64,000 nucleotides of DNA from Pelagihabitans pacificus. Its GTDB lineage: Bacteria; Bacteroidota; Bacteroidia; Flavobacteriales; Flavobacteriaceae. How positions within the stretch are numbered: position 1 is the first letter of the stretch; each line of letters begins with the position of its first letter. The stretch lies in contig NZ_VIKU02000001.1 in NCBI RefSeq assembly GCF_009371985.2, positions 1,644,584 through 1,708,583 of the forward strand, written 5' to 3'. This document shows positions 9,856-17,858 of the stretch, piece after piece. Position numbers and translations under genes: made by a program. The notes under the pieces were generated by a model that saw only the letters and a list, made by a program, of their open reading frames with translations, was not told where the DNA came from and searched no databases.

Positions 9856-10913
9856 AGCCTTCCCCGGCGGTCATGGATAAAAAAGAACATATTTTGGTCA
9901 TGCGCCTGTCCGCGATGGGCGATGTGGCAATGACTGTGCCGCTGCTTGTGGCCCTCCAACGGCAATATCCTACCGTGAAGATTACCGTTTTGACAAGAGG
10001 TTTTTTTTCACCCATGTTTTCCCAGCTTTCAAATACCCATGTTTTCCCAGCCGATCTAAAGGGAAGGCATAAAGGGGTTTTTGGGTTGTTTAGGCTGTAC
10101 AAAGAGCTAAAAGCCTTAGGTATAGAGCGTGTGGCCGATTTGCACAATGTGTTGCGTAGCAATGTGCTAAAACGATATTTCTTGTGGGGCGGATTCCCTT
10201 TTTTTCAGATTGATAAAGGACGGGCAGGCAAAAAGACGCTGACGGCTGCACGAAATAAGGTATTCGAACCTTTGAAAACCACACATCAACGCTATGCGGA
10301 TGTTTTCGTCCAAATGGGATATCCTTTAAACCTTTCCGTCCCATCCTTTTTATCCAAGGAAACATTGTCCAATACAGCGCACGCCTTGGTAGGAAGGAAT
10401 ACCCAAAAATGGCTGGGTATCGCCCCTTTTGCCGCTTATAAGGGCAAGCAATATCCGATCGAGCTTATGCAACAGGTCATTACATCCCTTCAAAAAACGA
10501 AGAAGTACAAAGTTTTGCTGTTTGGCGGTGGAAAGGAAGAGCAGCTACAGTTGGAAAAAATGGCAGCCGATAATGACTGCACTTCTGTCGCAGGGCAGTT
10601 ATCTTTTGCAGAGGAACTGGCCTTAATTTCCAATTTGGACCTAATGGTCGCAATGGATAGTGGAAACGCCCATTTGGCAGCTATGTACGGGATTCCTGTA
10701 ATTACCTTATGGGGCATAACGCATCCCTTTGCGGGGTTTTATCCTTTTGGACAGGAAGAGGGCCTGGCATTATTGGCCGATAGGGAACGGTTTCCGCTCA
10801 TTCCCACATCCGTCTACGGGAACAAAGCTCCCAAAGGCTATGAAAAGGCAATCGCGAGTATTCCGCCCGAAAAGGTTGTAGAAAAGATACAAGAAGTACT
10901 TACGGTCACTTGA
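9852..10913 (+). CDS. Glycosyltransferase family 9 (ADP-heptose:LPS heptosyltransferase-like)
   Basis: 353 residues with the GT9 layout: an N-terminal ILVMRLSAMGDVAMTVP motif (about 14-30) and, in the C-terminal Rossmann domain, the substrate loop MDSGNAHLAAMYGIPVITLW. By family it transfers heptose or a similar sugar to lipopolysaccharide core on the cytoplasmic face of the inner membrane. Flavobacterial members are common, although heptose itself is not shown here. The first codon overlaps the DUF4254 stop (ATGA); an ATG at 9873 (MDKKEH) is a possible alternative start. Confidence 0.88.
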   Translation: MKPSPAVMDKKEHILVMRLSAMGDVAMTVPLLVALQRQYPTVKITVLTRGFFSPMFSQLSNTHVFPADLKGRHKGVFGLFRLYKELKALGIERVADLHNVLRSNVLKRYFLWGGFPFFQIDKGRAGKKTLTAARNKVFEPLKTTHQRYADVFVQMGYPLNLSVPSFLSKETLSNTAHALVGRNTQKWLGIAPFAAYKGKQYPIELMQQVITSLQKTKKYKVLLFGGGKEEQLQLEKMAADNDCTSVAGQLSFAEELALISNLDLMVAMDSGNAHLAAMYGIPVITLWGITHPFAGFYPFGQEEGLALLADRERFPLIPTSVYGNKAPKGYEKAIASIPPEKVVEKIQEVLTVT

Positions 10914-10922
10914 GCAACGTTC

Positions 10923-11540
10923 CTAGACGGGAGTCGTTCTTGCCTCCAACGATTTGAAGTAATGTCGAAGCTGCGACATAAACCGATACTTTCGGGCCGA
11001 GGGGGCATTTTCGACCATCAAGGTACGAACACCCATATAGGCGCTCATCAAAAAAACAGCCACGCCTTCGGCATCGACGTGTCGATCAATATGGCCATTG
11101 AACTTTCCACGTTGTATGGCAGACACCAGATTTACCTCCCATACCCTCAGGATATCGTTCAAGTGTTTCATGATTTTTTGGTTTCTGCCGTTGAACTCAT
11201 TGATGAAGTTGTTCAGTACAAAGCCATAATCAAGATCGTTATGTACGGCGGTTTCAAGTGCATCTTCAAAGCAATTTGAAATCAGGTCCAAGGTATGTTC
11301 ATGCCCTTCTATTGGCTCGATAAGCATGCTGTATACTTTGCGTACCAACAGATTTTCGATAATCTGGATAAAAAAATCCTCTTTCGATTCGAAATGGTAA
11401 TAGAAAGCACCTTTTGAAAGGGACAATTCTTTGAGGATGTCGTCAATACTGGTATTGTAATAACCGTTGGTGTAGAAAAGGCGCAGACCGGTAACTTGCA
11501 TCCGTTGCATAGTTGCCATACGTTTTAGGTTCTTATCCAT
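10923..11540 (-). CDS. TetR/AcrR-family transcriptional regulator
   Basis: 205 residues. The N-terminal helix-turn-helix is clear: GLRLFYTNGYYNTSIDDILKE leads into the recognition helix SKGAFYYHFESKEDF (about residues 18-55). The C-terminal ligand domain is helical and unassigned. It is the last gene of the leftward arsenosugar-type cluster, 193 nt behind arsS, and ends 10 nt from the convergent glycosyltransferase. Two imperfect copies of an 18-bp dyad, the same one found perfect at four other places in this window, lie 21-38 and 149-166 nt upstream of the start codon, so autoregulation by this protein is likely but inferred. Confidence 0.93.
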   Translation of the reverse strand: MDKNLKRMATMQRMQVTGLRLFYTNGYYNTSIDDILKELSLSKGAFYYHFESKEDFFIQIIENLLVRKVYSMLIEPIEGHEHTLDLISNCFEDALETAVHNDLDYGFVLNNFINEFNGRNQKIMKHLNDILRVWEVNLVSAIQRGKFNGHIDRHVDAEGVAVFLMSAYMGVRTLMVENAPSARKYRFMSQLRHYFKSLEARTTPV

Positions 11541-11561
11541 AAGATTTGGGTTTTATGTTAA

Positions 11562-11579
11562 ACCGACCGCTAAGTCTTT
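11562..11579. promoter_or_regulatory. TetR-type dyad, site A (imperfect)
   Basis: ACCGACC-GCTA-AGTCTTT: the left half matches the 7-bp half-site perfectly, the right half matches at 5 of 7. It ends 22 nt upstream of the tetR start codon, a place where a bound repressor would block transcription. Its partner, site B, starts 109 bp farther upstream. Confidence 0.5.
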
Positions 11580-11688
11580 TATGAATAACAAGGAAAGCGC
11601 TAGGTTATTCATTAATAGGGGTCAAAGGGTAATTAAAATCGACAAAGTGCAAAAAATACTAGCGATCGGCCCCCTATTCCTAAGAGTG

Positions 11689-11706
11689 ACCAACCTTTTG
11701 GTCGGT
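11689..11706. promoter_or_regulatory. TetR-type dyad, site B (one mismatch)
   Basis: ACCAACC-TTTT-GGTCGGT, one mismatch to AC[AC]GACC-N4-GGTC[GT]GT. It lies between the arsS stop and the tetR start. Between sites A and B lie two perfect inverted repeats: a 9-bp one (11581-11589 with 11604-11612) and an 8-bp one (11614-11621 with 11671-11678). Confidence 0.5.
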
Positions 11707-11733
11707 AAGTACATCACCAAAAGCACCGCTTTT

Positions 11734-12789
11734 TCAAACGACAGAACCTTGGCAACTGCTCCCCGCCCCGGCGGTACATCCGTAGCAATGCTGGGAGATG
11801 ATGATATTTCGGTCGTTGAGGACGGTCTCGTTGTAGTCCCTTATGTGTTGAATCTTGCTAGCCACCTTCAAGCCCAACATTTGGTTGAAATCGCAATCGT
11901 AGATCCACCCGTCCCAACCAATTGATAAGGTGTTGGTACACATTACGTTTTCGACCGCGGCGGGATTATAGGCTTCCACTAAGGCATACATATAATCCTC
12001 ATAGTTACCGGAGGCGATGAGATAGTCCAAGAATCGGGAAATCGGCAGGTTGGTAATGGCAAAGAGGTTGTGGAAATCAATTTTAAAATCTTCTTTCAAC
12101 GCCTTTTTAAAATCCCTTTCCATTGCGGCCTGGTCCCCCGGTAAAAAAGCTCCGGAGGGGTTATAGACTAAATCCAAGCGGAGCGGGCTATTGGGGATCC
12201 CATACCCTATGGCGTTCAGTTCTTGTAAGGCTTTTATCGATTTATCGAAAACACCATCCCCACGTTGCTTATCGGTCTTGCCCCGGGTATAATGGGGCAT
12301 CGAAGAGATAACGTGCACATTGTGTTTTTTGAAGAATTCGGGCAAATCGTGGTATTTCTTATTGGCTCTGATGATGGTCAAATTAGACCGCACGATAAAG
12401 TCTTTGATACCCGCCTTGGCCGCTTCCTCGACGAACCATCGAAAATCAGGGTTCATTTCGGGGGCTCCGCCCGTAAGGTCCAGTGTATGCGCACCGGTAG
12501 TGCGAACGATGTCCAAGCACAGGGACATCGTCTCACGAGTCATAATTTCCTTTCGATCGGGGCCGGCATCGACATGGCAATGCTCACAAACCTGGTTGCA
12601 CATATACCCCACATTGATTTGAAGAATTTCGAGCTTTCTAGGGCGCAAGGGAAAATGCCCCGTTTTGGCAATTTTGTCCTTAAAATAGGGGAGTTCCCCA
12701 TTGGCAAAGACACCACCGTTGAGAACTTCCAATTGTTTGTTGCTTTCGGCAAGCATGTTTTCTCTTGCCCTTAACGATTTTGTAGCCAT
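11734..12789 (-). CDS. arsS: Radical SAM protein ArsS (arsenosugar biosynthesis)
   Basis: 351 residues. The radical SAM cluster motif CNQVCEHCHVD (CxxxCxxC, about residues 58-65) is present, as is the GGAPE motif for SAM binding, and the C-terminal signature HCYGCTAGAGSSC that typifies the ArsS family. ArsS is proposed to attach the adenosyl group of SAM to dimethylated arsenic, producing the first arsenosugar intermediate. Some relatives are selenoproteins; here the relevant codons are TGC/TGT cysteines. It lies 58 nt behind the peroxidase-like gene. No arsM methyltransferase, normally needed to supply the substrate, is in the window. Confidence 0.92.
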   Translation of the reverse strand: MATKSLRARENMLAESNKQLEVLNGGVFANGELPYFKDKIAKTGHFPLRPRKLEILQINVGYMCNQVCEHCHVDAGPDRKEIMTRETMSLCLDIVRTTGAHTLDLTGGAPEMNPDFRWFVEEAAKAGIKDFIVRSNLTIIRANKKYHDLPEFFKKHNVHVISSMPHYTRGKTDKQRGDGVFDKSIKALQELNAIGYGIPNSPLRLDLVYNPSGAFLPGDQAAMERDFKKALKEDFKIDFHNLFAITNLPISRFLDYLIASGNYEDYMYALVEAYNPAAVENVMCTNTLSIGWDGWIYDCDFNQMLGLKVASKIQHIRDYNETVLNDRNIIISQHCYGCTAGAGSSCQGSVV

Positions 12790-12847
12790 TTTTAAATATT
12801 CGGTAACTTAGTGTTCATTAGTGTCGCATCTTGCAACCGCCCAGCAC

Positions 12848-13183
12848 TTACATGCTTAATTTATTGTACTTATTCATCATCTGTACGCCATGTACCAAAG
12901 TGGCTCCGCTTTCAATGGCGGCACCGGCATGCACCGCTTCCATCATTTCCTCCTTGGTGATGCCTCTTTGCAGGCCATCTTTTGTATAGGCGTCGATACA
13001 GTAAGGGCATTTGACCACATGGGCCACTGCCAATGCAATGAGGGATTTTTCCCGAGCGCTCAAGGCCCCTTCCTCGAAAACCTTTCCGTAATACTCAAAA
13101 AACCTGTTACCAAGTTCTTCGCTCCATTCCGTGATGTTTCCAAATTTTCTAAGGTCTGCCGGATCGTAATATGAATTTGCCAT
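12848..13183 (-). CDS. Arsenosugar-associated peroxidase-like carboxymuconolactone decarboxylase protein
   Basis: 111-residue all-helical CMD/AhpD-like protein. The redox CxxC motif is in HVVKCPYCIDAYTKDG (about residues 57-60), with the downstream histidine of the AhpD proton relay in EAVHAG. It starts with YYDPADLRKFGNI, typical of the arsenosugar-associated subgroup. It sits between the DUF2064 transferase and arsS, spaced for one transcript. By analogy it may reduce a thiol or peroxide adduct in the pathway; this has not been shown. Confidence 0.88.
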   Translation of the reverse strand: MANSYYDPADLRKFGNITEWSEELGNRFFEYYGKVFEEGALSAREKSLIALAVAHVVKCPYCIDAYTKDGLQRGITKEEMMEAVHAGAAIESGATLVHGVQMMNKYNKLSM

Positions 13184-13289
13184 GTGAATTTGTTTTAATA
13201 GAATAGTGTGGTCTCTTTAGACTATGTACGATGGCCTAGGAGACGCTGTTACGTTTTAAGAAGGGCTTGAGCCCTAAAAAATAAGGAGA

Positions 13290-13979
13290 TTAGCAGGAAA
13301 AAGGAGAACCTTTGTTATAGGCCACCGAGGAATTGAATAGAAGAGCGCCAGGGAACTGATAATGGTACCCGTGCTCGCCAATACCTAGGATGAATACGAC
13401 GATTCCCAGAACGGTCGTCGAAACGCCTTTGACAAGCCGGAAACATTGGGGCAAGTCTGCGGCAGTATCAATGTCGAATAAGGTCGGAAGCTTGAAAACC
13501 TTGACTTTGTCCTTTAAAACCAACTTAAGAAGTGCCTTCGTAACACTGGAAGTTTGCCAGGGGAGCTCCCTAAAAGTAGATGCGTTGAATTGGGACCGAT
13601 GGACTCCCATCAAATAAAAACCGCCGTCGGTTGCAGGTCCTAAAACGAATTTATTTTCCTGTAACTGCTTTTTAGCCTGTAAAATGTGGGAAACCCGAAG
13701 CTGAGGGGTATCGCCTCCCAAGGTAATTATTTGCTCATATCCTTGCTCAAAAACCGTTTTAATGGCATTGGTAAACCTATCCCCAAAAGTTTCACCTTTT
13801 TGAGAGCTTTCATCCATATGAAGATAAGAAAGCCCTGTTTTGCGAATTGTTTTGAGGGTCTGTTGCGTGAGTGCATCGAAGAGCAGATTACCTTGGTCAA
13901 TAGCCTTATGCCTCATTTCCTCTTCCGGGGAACGGGCAAATACGAGAACGAGGGTGTTATCTTTTATGGGGCGACCCAT
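13290..13979 (-). CDS. TIGR04282/DUF2064 arsenosugar-type glycosyltransferase with unusual C-terminal extension
   Basis: 229 residues. The core (about 10-180) is the DUF2064 nucleotidyl/glycosyl-transferase fold: LVLVFARSPEEE at the nucleotide-binding N-terminus, ITLGGDTPQL for the metal/nucleotide aspartate, and LGPATDGGFYLMG. The core ends in LPTLFDIDTAADLPQC, where relatives usually stop; here about 47 more residues follow, including a hydrophobic stretch (STTVLGIVVFILGIG). That tail may be a membrane anchor or read-through after loss of a stop codon. It is the first gene of the leftward arsenosugar-type cluster and would add the sugar part of the product. Confidence 0.82.
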   Translation of the reverse strand: MGRPIKDNTLVLVFARSPEEEMRHKAIDQGNLLFDALTQQTLKTIRKTGLSYLHMDESSQKGETFGDRFTNAIKTVFEQGYEQIITLGGDTPQLRVSHILQAKKQLQENKFVLGPATDGGFYLMGVHRSQFNASTFRELPWQTSSVTKALLKLVLKDKVKVFKLPTLFDIDTAADLPQCFRLVKGVSTTVLGIVVFILGIGEHGYHYQFPGALLFNSSVAYNKGSPFSC

Positions 13980-14095
13980 TGCGATCCTTTAGTCAATAAA
14001 ATTACAAAGAAATAATTAGTGCCTAGGTCGTGAACTTTGTGGATTCTCTACGTTGGAAAAAATTAAAAAATTTTTAGCAATACCAAGAATTTGGG

Positions 14096-14111
14096 TGGCA
14101 CGGAATTTGTC
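14096..14111 (+). promoter_or_regulatory. Sigma-54-like promoter before a small membrane protein gene
   Basis: TGGCACGGAATTTGTC. The GG doublet and a GT doublet (GC in the consensus TGGCACGN4TTGCW) are separated by 10 nt, as required for RpoN. It ends 32 nt before the ATG at 14144. One mismatch at the -12 element keeps this tentative. Confidence 0.45.
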
Positions 14112-14143
14112 CTGTTGAATCACGGTTATTAAAACATCTATTT

Positions 14144-14305
14144 ATGGAAAAGTTGGCATACGGTCTATCGATTCTGACGGTTCTCTACTTGGTGTTTTTA
14201 TACTTCACCGCCAAGCTGTTTTTTGAGGACTTTAGGATAATTCCGCGTCGGGAAAAGTCGAACGGCGCCGATGGGAAACATCCCAAGCGGCACTTGAAAA
14301 AATGA
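14144..14305 (+). CDS. Small single-pass membrane protein (53 residues)
   Basis: Short frame beginning MEKLAYGLSILTVLYLVFLY, with one hydrophobic segment (about residues 6-23) followed by a basic, hydrophilic tail ending PKRHLKK. Support for a real gene: ATG start, a sigma-54-like promoter just upstream, and a terminator hairpin that begins within its stop codon. I do not recognise a family. hsp20 starts 105 nt downstream beyond the hairpin, so read-through could link the two in an envelope or heat stress response, but that is inference. Confidence 0.6.
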   Translation: MEKLAYGLSILTVLYLVFLYFTAKLFFEDFRIIPRREKSNGADGKHPKRHLKK

Positions 14306-14336
14306 CAGTTTTCTATGCGATAGCTGTCAATTTTTC
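14303..14336 (+). terminator. Hairpin terminator after the small membrane protein
   Basis: TGACAG (14303-14308) pairs with CTGTCA (14324-14329), with an inner CTAT/ATAG pairing, then ATTTTTC. The stem begins with the TGA stop codon of the small gene. Confidence 0.55.
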
Positions 14337-14410
14337 AGTTCTTTTGACCATTTTCCGGCATTACGGATAGCACTTTGTTTAATTGATTGTTTAACCTAAA
14401 TTTTTAAGTT

Positions 14411-14866
14411 ATGAGTACAGAAGTAACCGTACCTAACAACGGTAATGTAGTCAGGCCAAGTTTAAATTCATGGATAAGCGATTGGTTTGGCGACGATCTA
14501 AGTAGTATGTTTAACGGCAACTTCAACAGAGGTATCACACTCCCAGCCGTTAATATAAGGGAAACAGGCGACGCTTATTTCGTCGAGATGGCGGTTCCAG
14601 GAATGAAAAAGTCCGATTTTGAAATTGCCTTGGAAAATAACGTTTTGCTCATCTCGACAGGACGGGAACATCAGGAAGAATCGGAAGAGGGTACCTATAC
14701 CCGTCGCGAGTTCGGCTACTCAGCCTTTCGCCGAAGCTTCACCTTACCTGAAACGGTGGATGAACAAAAAATTATGGCCACCTATCAAGATGGCTTATTG
14801 TCAGTGCATCTACCCAAAAAGGAGGAGGCGAAAAAGAAACCGGCTAGGACCATTACAATTTCCTAA
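14411..14866 (+). CDS. Hsp20/alpha-crystallin small heat-shock protein
   Basis: 151 residues. The alpha-crystallin domain covers about 45-140 with the typical start PAVNIRETGDAYFVEMAVPG, the strand YTRREFGYSAFRRSFTLPE, and the closing DGLLSVHLPK. Cytoplasmic holdase chaperone that binds unfolding proteins under stress. The N-terminal region before the domain is short and polar. A strong terminator follows 11 nt after the stop, so it is the end of its transcript; HtrA/DegP, another proteostasis gene, comes next. Confidence 0.95.
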   Translation: MSTEVTVPNNGNVVRPSLNSWISDWFGDDLSSMFNGNFNRGITLPAVNIRETGDAYFVEMAVPGMKKSDFEIALENNVLLISTGREHQEESEEGTYTRREFGYSAFRRSFTLPETVDEQKIMATYQDGLLSVHLPKKEEAKKKPARTITIS

Positions 14867-14877
14867 ATCGTTTTTAT

Positions 14878-14906
14878 GGAGCGGCCGAACGCCGCTCCTC
14901 ATTTTT
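14878..14906 (+). terminator. Rho-independent terminator of hsp20
   Basis: Perfect 8-bp stem GGAGCGGC / GCCGCTCC with a 5-nt loop, followed by TCATTTTTG. Confidence 0.85.
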
Positions 14907-15065
14907 GTCCAGTACGCGCTTAACAGCACGGTCAAACTTCCGCAATAGGAATAACCTGTTTTTAACTATTTATTATCATATTTTGTCAAAACACTAACAT
15001 TTGATGGCATAAGATTTGCTCATTGGAACCCGCAAAAAATTAGAAAACCTATAAATCAAATTTCT

Positions 15066-16589
15066 ATGATGACACATTTGAAAAAGAACAGATCCAAGTT
15101 AACAGTTTACTTCTTTTCGGCCTTGATAGCCCTCATTGTAAGCCTTGCGGCAATGAGTTTGAACAAGAACGAAGAATCAAAAAATACCGCAGCGGTACAG
15201 GTAGTCGATGTGCCTAGCAAGAAGGTACTCTACACGGCCGATAATGAAGGCAATATCAAACCCCTTGATTTTACCGAAACGACCGACAAGGTGCTGGACG
15301 CCGTGGTGCATATTAAATCTACAAAAACAGCTTCTTCCGGAATGGCAGAGGCACGCCAATTGCCAGATCCCTTTAGGGAATTCTTTGGGGATAGGTTTAA
15401 AGGCCAATCACCGGAAGGACTACAACCCATGCCTATGGTGGGCACAGGTTCTGGTGTAATTATTAACGAAAAAGGGTACATCGTGACCAATAATCACGTT
15501 ATTGAGAATGCCGATGAGGTCGAGGTAACCCTATACAATAATGAATCCTACAAGGCAACGGTGATCGGAACCGATCCCTCGACCGATTTGGCATTGCTTC
15601 AAATAAAGGCTGACAATCTAAAAACGATGGCGCTGATCAACTCCGACGATGTTGAGGTCGGGGAGTGGGTGTTGGCCGTTGGAAACCCCTTGGGATTGAA
15701 CTCTACGGTAACCGCCGGTATCGTTAGTGCCAAAGCCAGGAATATCAATATCAACAAAGATAAGTTTGCTGTGGAGAGCTTCATCCAGACCGACGCGGCA
15801 ATCAATCCTGGAAACAGCGGGGGCGCCTTGGTGAACCTAGACGGAAATCTCATTGGAATCAATACGGCCATCGCCAGTAGAACAGGCACCTATAATGGTT
15901 ATGGTTTTGCCGTACCGAGTAACATTGTGACCAAAGTTGTCGAGGACCTCTTAAAGTATGGGACCGTGCAACGGGGCATGTTGGGTGTAACCATTCGTAC
16001 AATGGATAGTGGTTTAGCCAAAGAGAAAAGGGTCGATTTTGTCAAAGGAGTCTGGGTAGAGAACGTCGGGGAAGGCAGCGCCGCTCAAAAGGCAGGAATC
16101 GAACCCGGGGATATTATTTTGGAGGCCAACGGAAAACAGACCCTTACCTCACCGAGATTACAGGAGATCATTGCAAGCAAAAGACCCGGCGATAAGGTCG
16201 ATATTTCCATTAATCGTGAAGGTAAAATAAAGGAGTTTGAAGTAGTACTTCAAAATACCCAGGGCACCACAGACATCAACAAAAAAGAGAAGAAGGAAGT
16301 ACTTAACCTCTTAGGGGCAGATTTTGAGACCATTGACAAAGAGATGGCAAAAAAGCTGAATATCGACGGAGGTGTACAAGTAGTACGCCTGTATCCTGGA
16401 CAAATCAGAAAGCAAACCCAAATGCGGGAAGGTTTTGTCATCACCCACATCGATGGTAAAAAAGTGGAAACGGTTGCCGAAGTGGCCGAAATTTTGGAAG
16501 GCAAGCAGGGAGGCGTTATGTTAGAGGGAGTCTACGACGGTCAACCGGGCAAATACTATTATGCCTTTGGTCTCGACAATTCTTTCTAA
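15066..16589 (+). CDS. HtrA/DegP-family periplasmic serine protease
   Basis: 507 residues. N-terminal membrane/signal segment (about 14-32), trypsin-like domain with catalytic triad His144 (TNNHVIEN), Asp174 (STDLALL) and Ser251 (GNSGGALV), then two PDZ domains (about 300-390 and 415-505; the second is divergent). Such proteases act as protease-chaperones on misfolded envelope proteins. Length and layout match Do-type proteases. Upstream hsp20 and downstream terminator isolate it as a single-gene unit. Confidence 0.94.
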   Translation: MMTHLKKNRSKLTVYFFSALIALIVSLAAMSLNKNEESKNTAAVQVVDVPSKKVLYTADNEGNIKPLDFTETTDKVLDAVVHIKSTKTASSGMAEARQLPDPFREFFGDRFKGQSPEGLQPMPMVGTGSGVIINEKGYIVTNNHVIENADEVEVTLYNNESYKATVIGTDPSTDLALLQIKADNLKTMALINSDDVEVGEWVLAVGNPLGLNSTVTAGIVSAKARNININKDKFAVESFIQTDAAINPGNSGGALVNLDGNLIGINTAIASRTGTYNGYGFAVPSNIVTKVVEDLLKYGTVQRGMLGVTIRTMDSGLAKEKRVDFVKGVWVENVGEGSAAQKAGIEPGDIILEANGKQTLTSPRLQEIIASKRPGDKVDISINREGKIKEFEVVLQNTQGTTDINKKEKKEVLNLLGADFETIDKEMAKKLNIDGGVQVVRLYPGQIRKQTQMREGFVITHIDGKKVETVAEVAEILEGKQGGVMLEGVYDGQPGKYYYAFGLDNSF

Positions 16590-16613
16590 GTCGATATTTT
16601 GAGTAGTTTTGAT

Positions 16614-16645
16614 GCCGTATGGAATCTATCCATACGGCATTTTTT
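16614..16645 (+). terminator. Rho-independent terminator of the HtrA gene
   Basis: Perfect 9-bp stem GCCGTATGG / CCATACGGC, 7-nt loop, then ATTTTTTG. Confidence 0.9.
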
Positions 16646-16658
16646 GTAATCGAATAAG

Positions 16659-17438
16659 ATGAAGGCATTGCAATCAGAATCCGTAGGCCTTGTGCTCTCG
16701 GGGGGAGGTGTACGGGGGATGGCGCATATTGGAGTGTTGAGAGCTTTGGAACAGCATGGTATTTCGGCACAAATAGTTTCGGGGAGTAGTGTCGGTGCCT
16801 TGGTAGCGGCCTTGTACGCAAACGGAAACCCGGTGCAGGATATGCTAAAATTCTTTAAGGAGACGCCGCTGTTCAAATACAACTTCATCACCATCTTGAA
16901 GCCGGGGCTTGTTGATACTGAACGTTATTTCGATATTTTCAAGGGCTATTTCCCCGAAAACAGTTTCGAAGCCCTCGAACGGCAGCTACATGTGGTTGCT
17001 ACGAACTTACAGAAAGGGGAGGAGGAGTTTTTCTCCCAAGGGGAGTTAATACATCCACTTTTGGCCTCGGCCGCCTTACCACCGGTGTTCGGACCGGTAG
17101 AAATCAACAACTGTTTATATGCCGATGGGGGTATCATGAACAATTTTCCCCTAGAGCCTATTAAAGATAAGGCCGACTTTATGATTGGAAGTAACGTTTC
17201 GGTCATTAAGCAGGTCGAAAAAAAGAATATCAGTTCTTCGTTACAGCTGGCCAACCGAACCACGGCGCTAATGATCTACGCGATCAATCGGCAAAAAATA
17301 CACCAATGTGACCTTATTTTCGAAGCGATGGAATTGGAAAAAATCGGGGTATTGGATAAGAAGGGTATCGAAAAAGCCTATGTCATTGGCTACGACCATG
17401 CGGCTAGGAAATTGGAAAAATATCTTTCCAAGGAATAA
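16659..17438 (+). CDS. Patatin-like phospholipase
   Basis: 259 residues. Patatin motifs are complete: the oxyanion loop SGGGVRGMAHIG (about 14-25), the nucleophile elbow GSSVG with Ser44, and the catalytic Asp in ADGGIMNN (about residue 156). Short RssA/YchK-like form without the surface-attached barrel domain of long flavobacterial patatins, and with no signal peptide, so a cytoplasmic or membrane-associated lipid hydrolase. Its last 35 nt overlap the convergent membrane protein gene on the minus strand. Confidence 0.9.
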   Translation: MKALQSESVGLVLSGGGVRGMAHIGVLRALEQHGISAQIVSGSSVGALVAALYANGNPVQDMLKFFKETPLFKYNFITILKPGLVDTERYFDIFKGYFPENSFEALERQLHVVATNLQKGEEEFFSQGELIHPLLASAALPPVFGPVEINNCLYADGGIMNNFPLEPIKDKADFMIGSNVSVIKQVEKKNISSSLQLANRTTALMIYAINRQKIHQCDLIFEAMELEKIGVLDKKGIEKAYVIGYDHAARKLEKYLSKE

Positions 17439-17790
17439 CAAACGGCAGCACCGCGCACCAGACAATAAAAAAGGTGCCCATACCAGTAGGATAGGGCTGT
17501 TTATGCCATAACGCGGGAAGCAGTACGAAAAGTACCCAGGAGCCTTTATATATCAACTGAAAAAGGAGAACCAACGCCATTTTCCTGGGATAAAAAAGAC
17601 CGACGACGGAGAGTAGGAAGATAGCCCACCAAAAACTGCCGACCAATCGGATGACCTCCGAATAGGGATAAGCATTTTGGAATACCGTAGCGCCTGCTTT
17701 TTTGGGGTCGAACAAGGAGGTTATACCAATCCAACCAGCCACCACGATATTGGCGATATAAACAATTTTTAAGGCAATCATTTTCAGCAA
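17404..17790 (-). CDS. Unrecognised four-helix membrane protein
   Basis: 128 residues with four hydrophobic segments (about 5-22, 45-65, 70-90, 103-122). I do not recognise a family. The 3' end overlaps the patatin gene by 35 nt tail to tail. The start is uncertain: ATG at 17790 or at 17781 (MIALKIVYIAN). A TAGATTTG -7-type box at 17808-17801 on the minus strand would put transcription at about 17794, which slightly favours 17781. The upstream neighbour on the same strand is the Crp-like regulator, 68 nt away. Confidence 0.65.
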   Translation of the reverse strand: MLKMIALKIVYIANIVVAGWIGITSLFDPKKAGATVFQNAYPYSEVIRLVGSFWWAIFLLSVVGLFYPRKMALVLLFQLIYKGSWVLFVLLPALWHKQPYPTGMGTFFIVWCAVLPFVIPWKDIFPIS

Positions 17791-17858
17791 ATATGTGAAG
17801 CAAATCTAAGTGAGACAAAGCACAAATTAGTTACCGTATGGTAAATTTTGTTTCTTCA

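Noticed and set aside
11734..11790. Possible selenocysteine (in-frame TGA) in ArsS, as known in some relatives.
   Set aside because: The C-terminal cysteines are encoded by TGC/TGT and the only TGA is the natural stop after GSVV.
11581..11925. Plus-strand frame of 114 codons between tetR and arsS.
   Set aside because: More than half lies antisense to arsS, the start overlaps the inverted repeats of the tetR control region, and the translation has no recognisable features.
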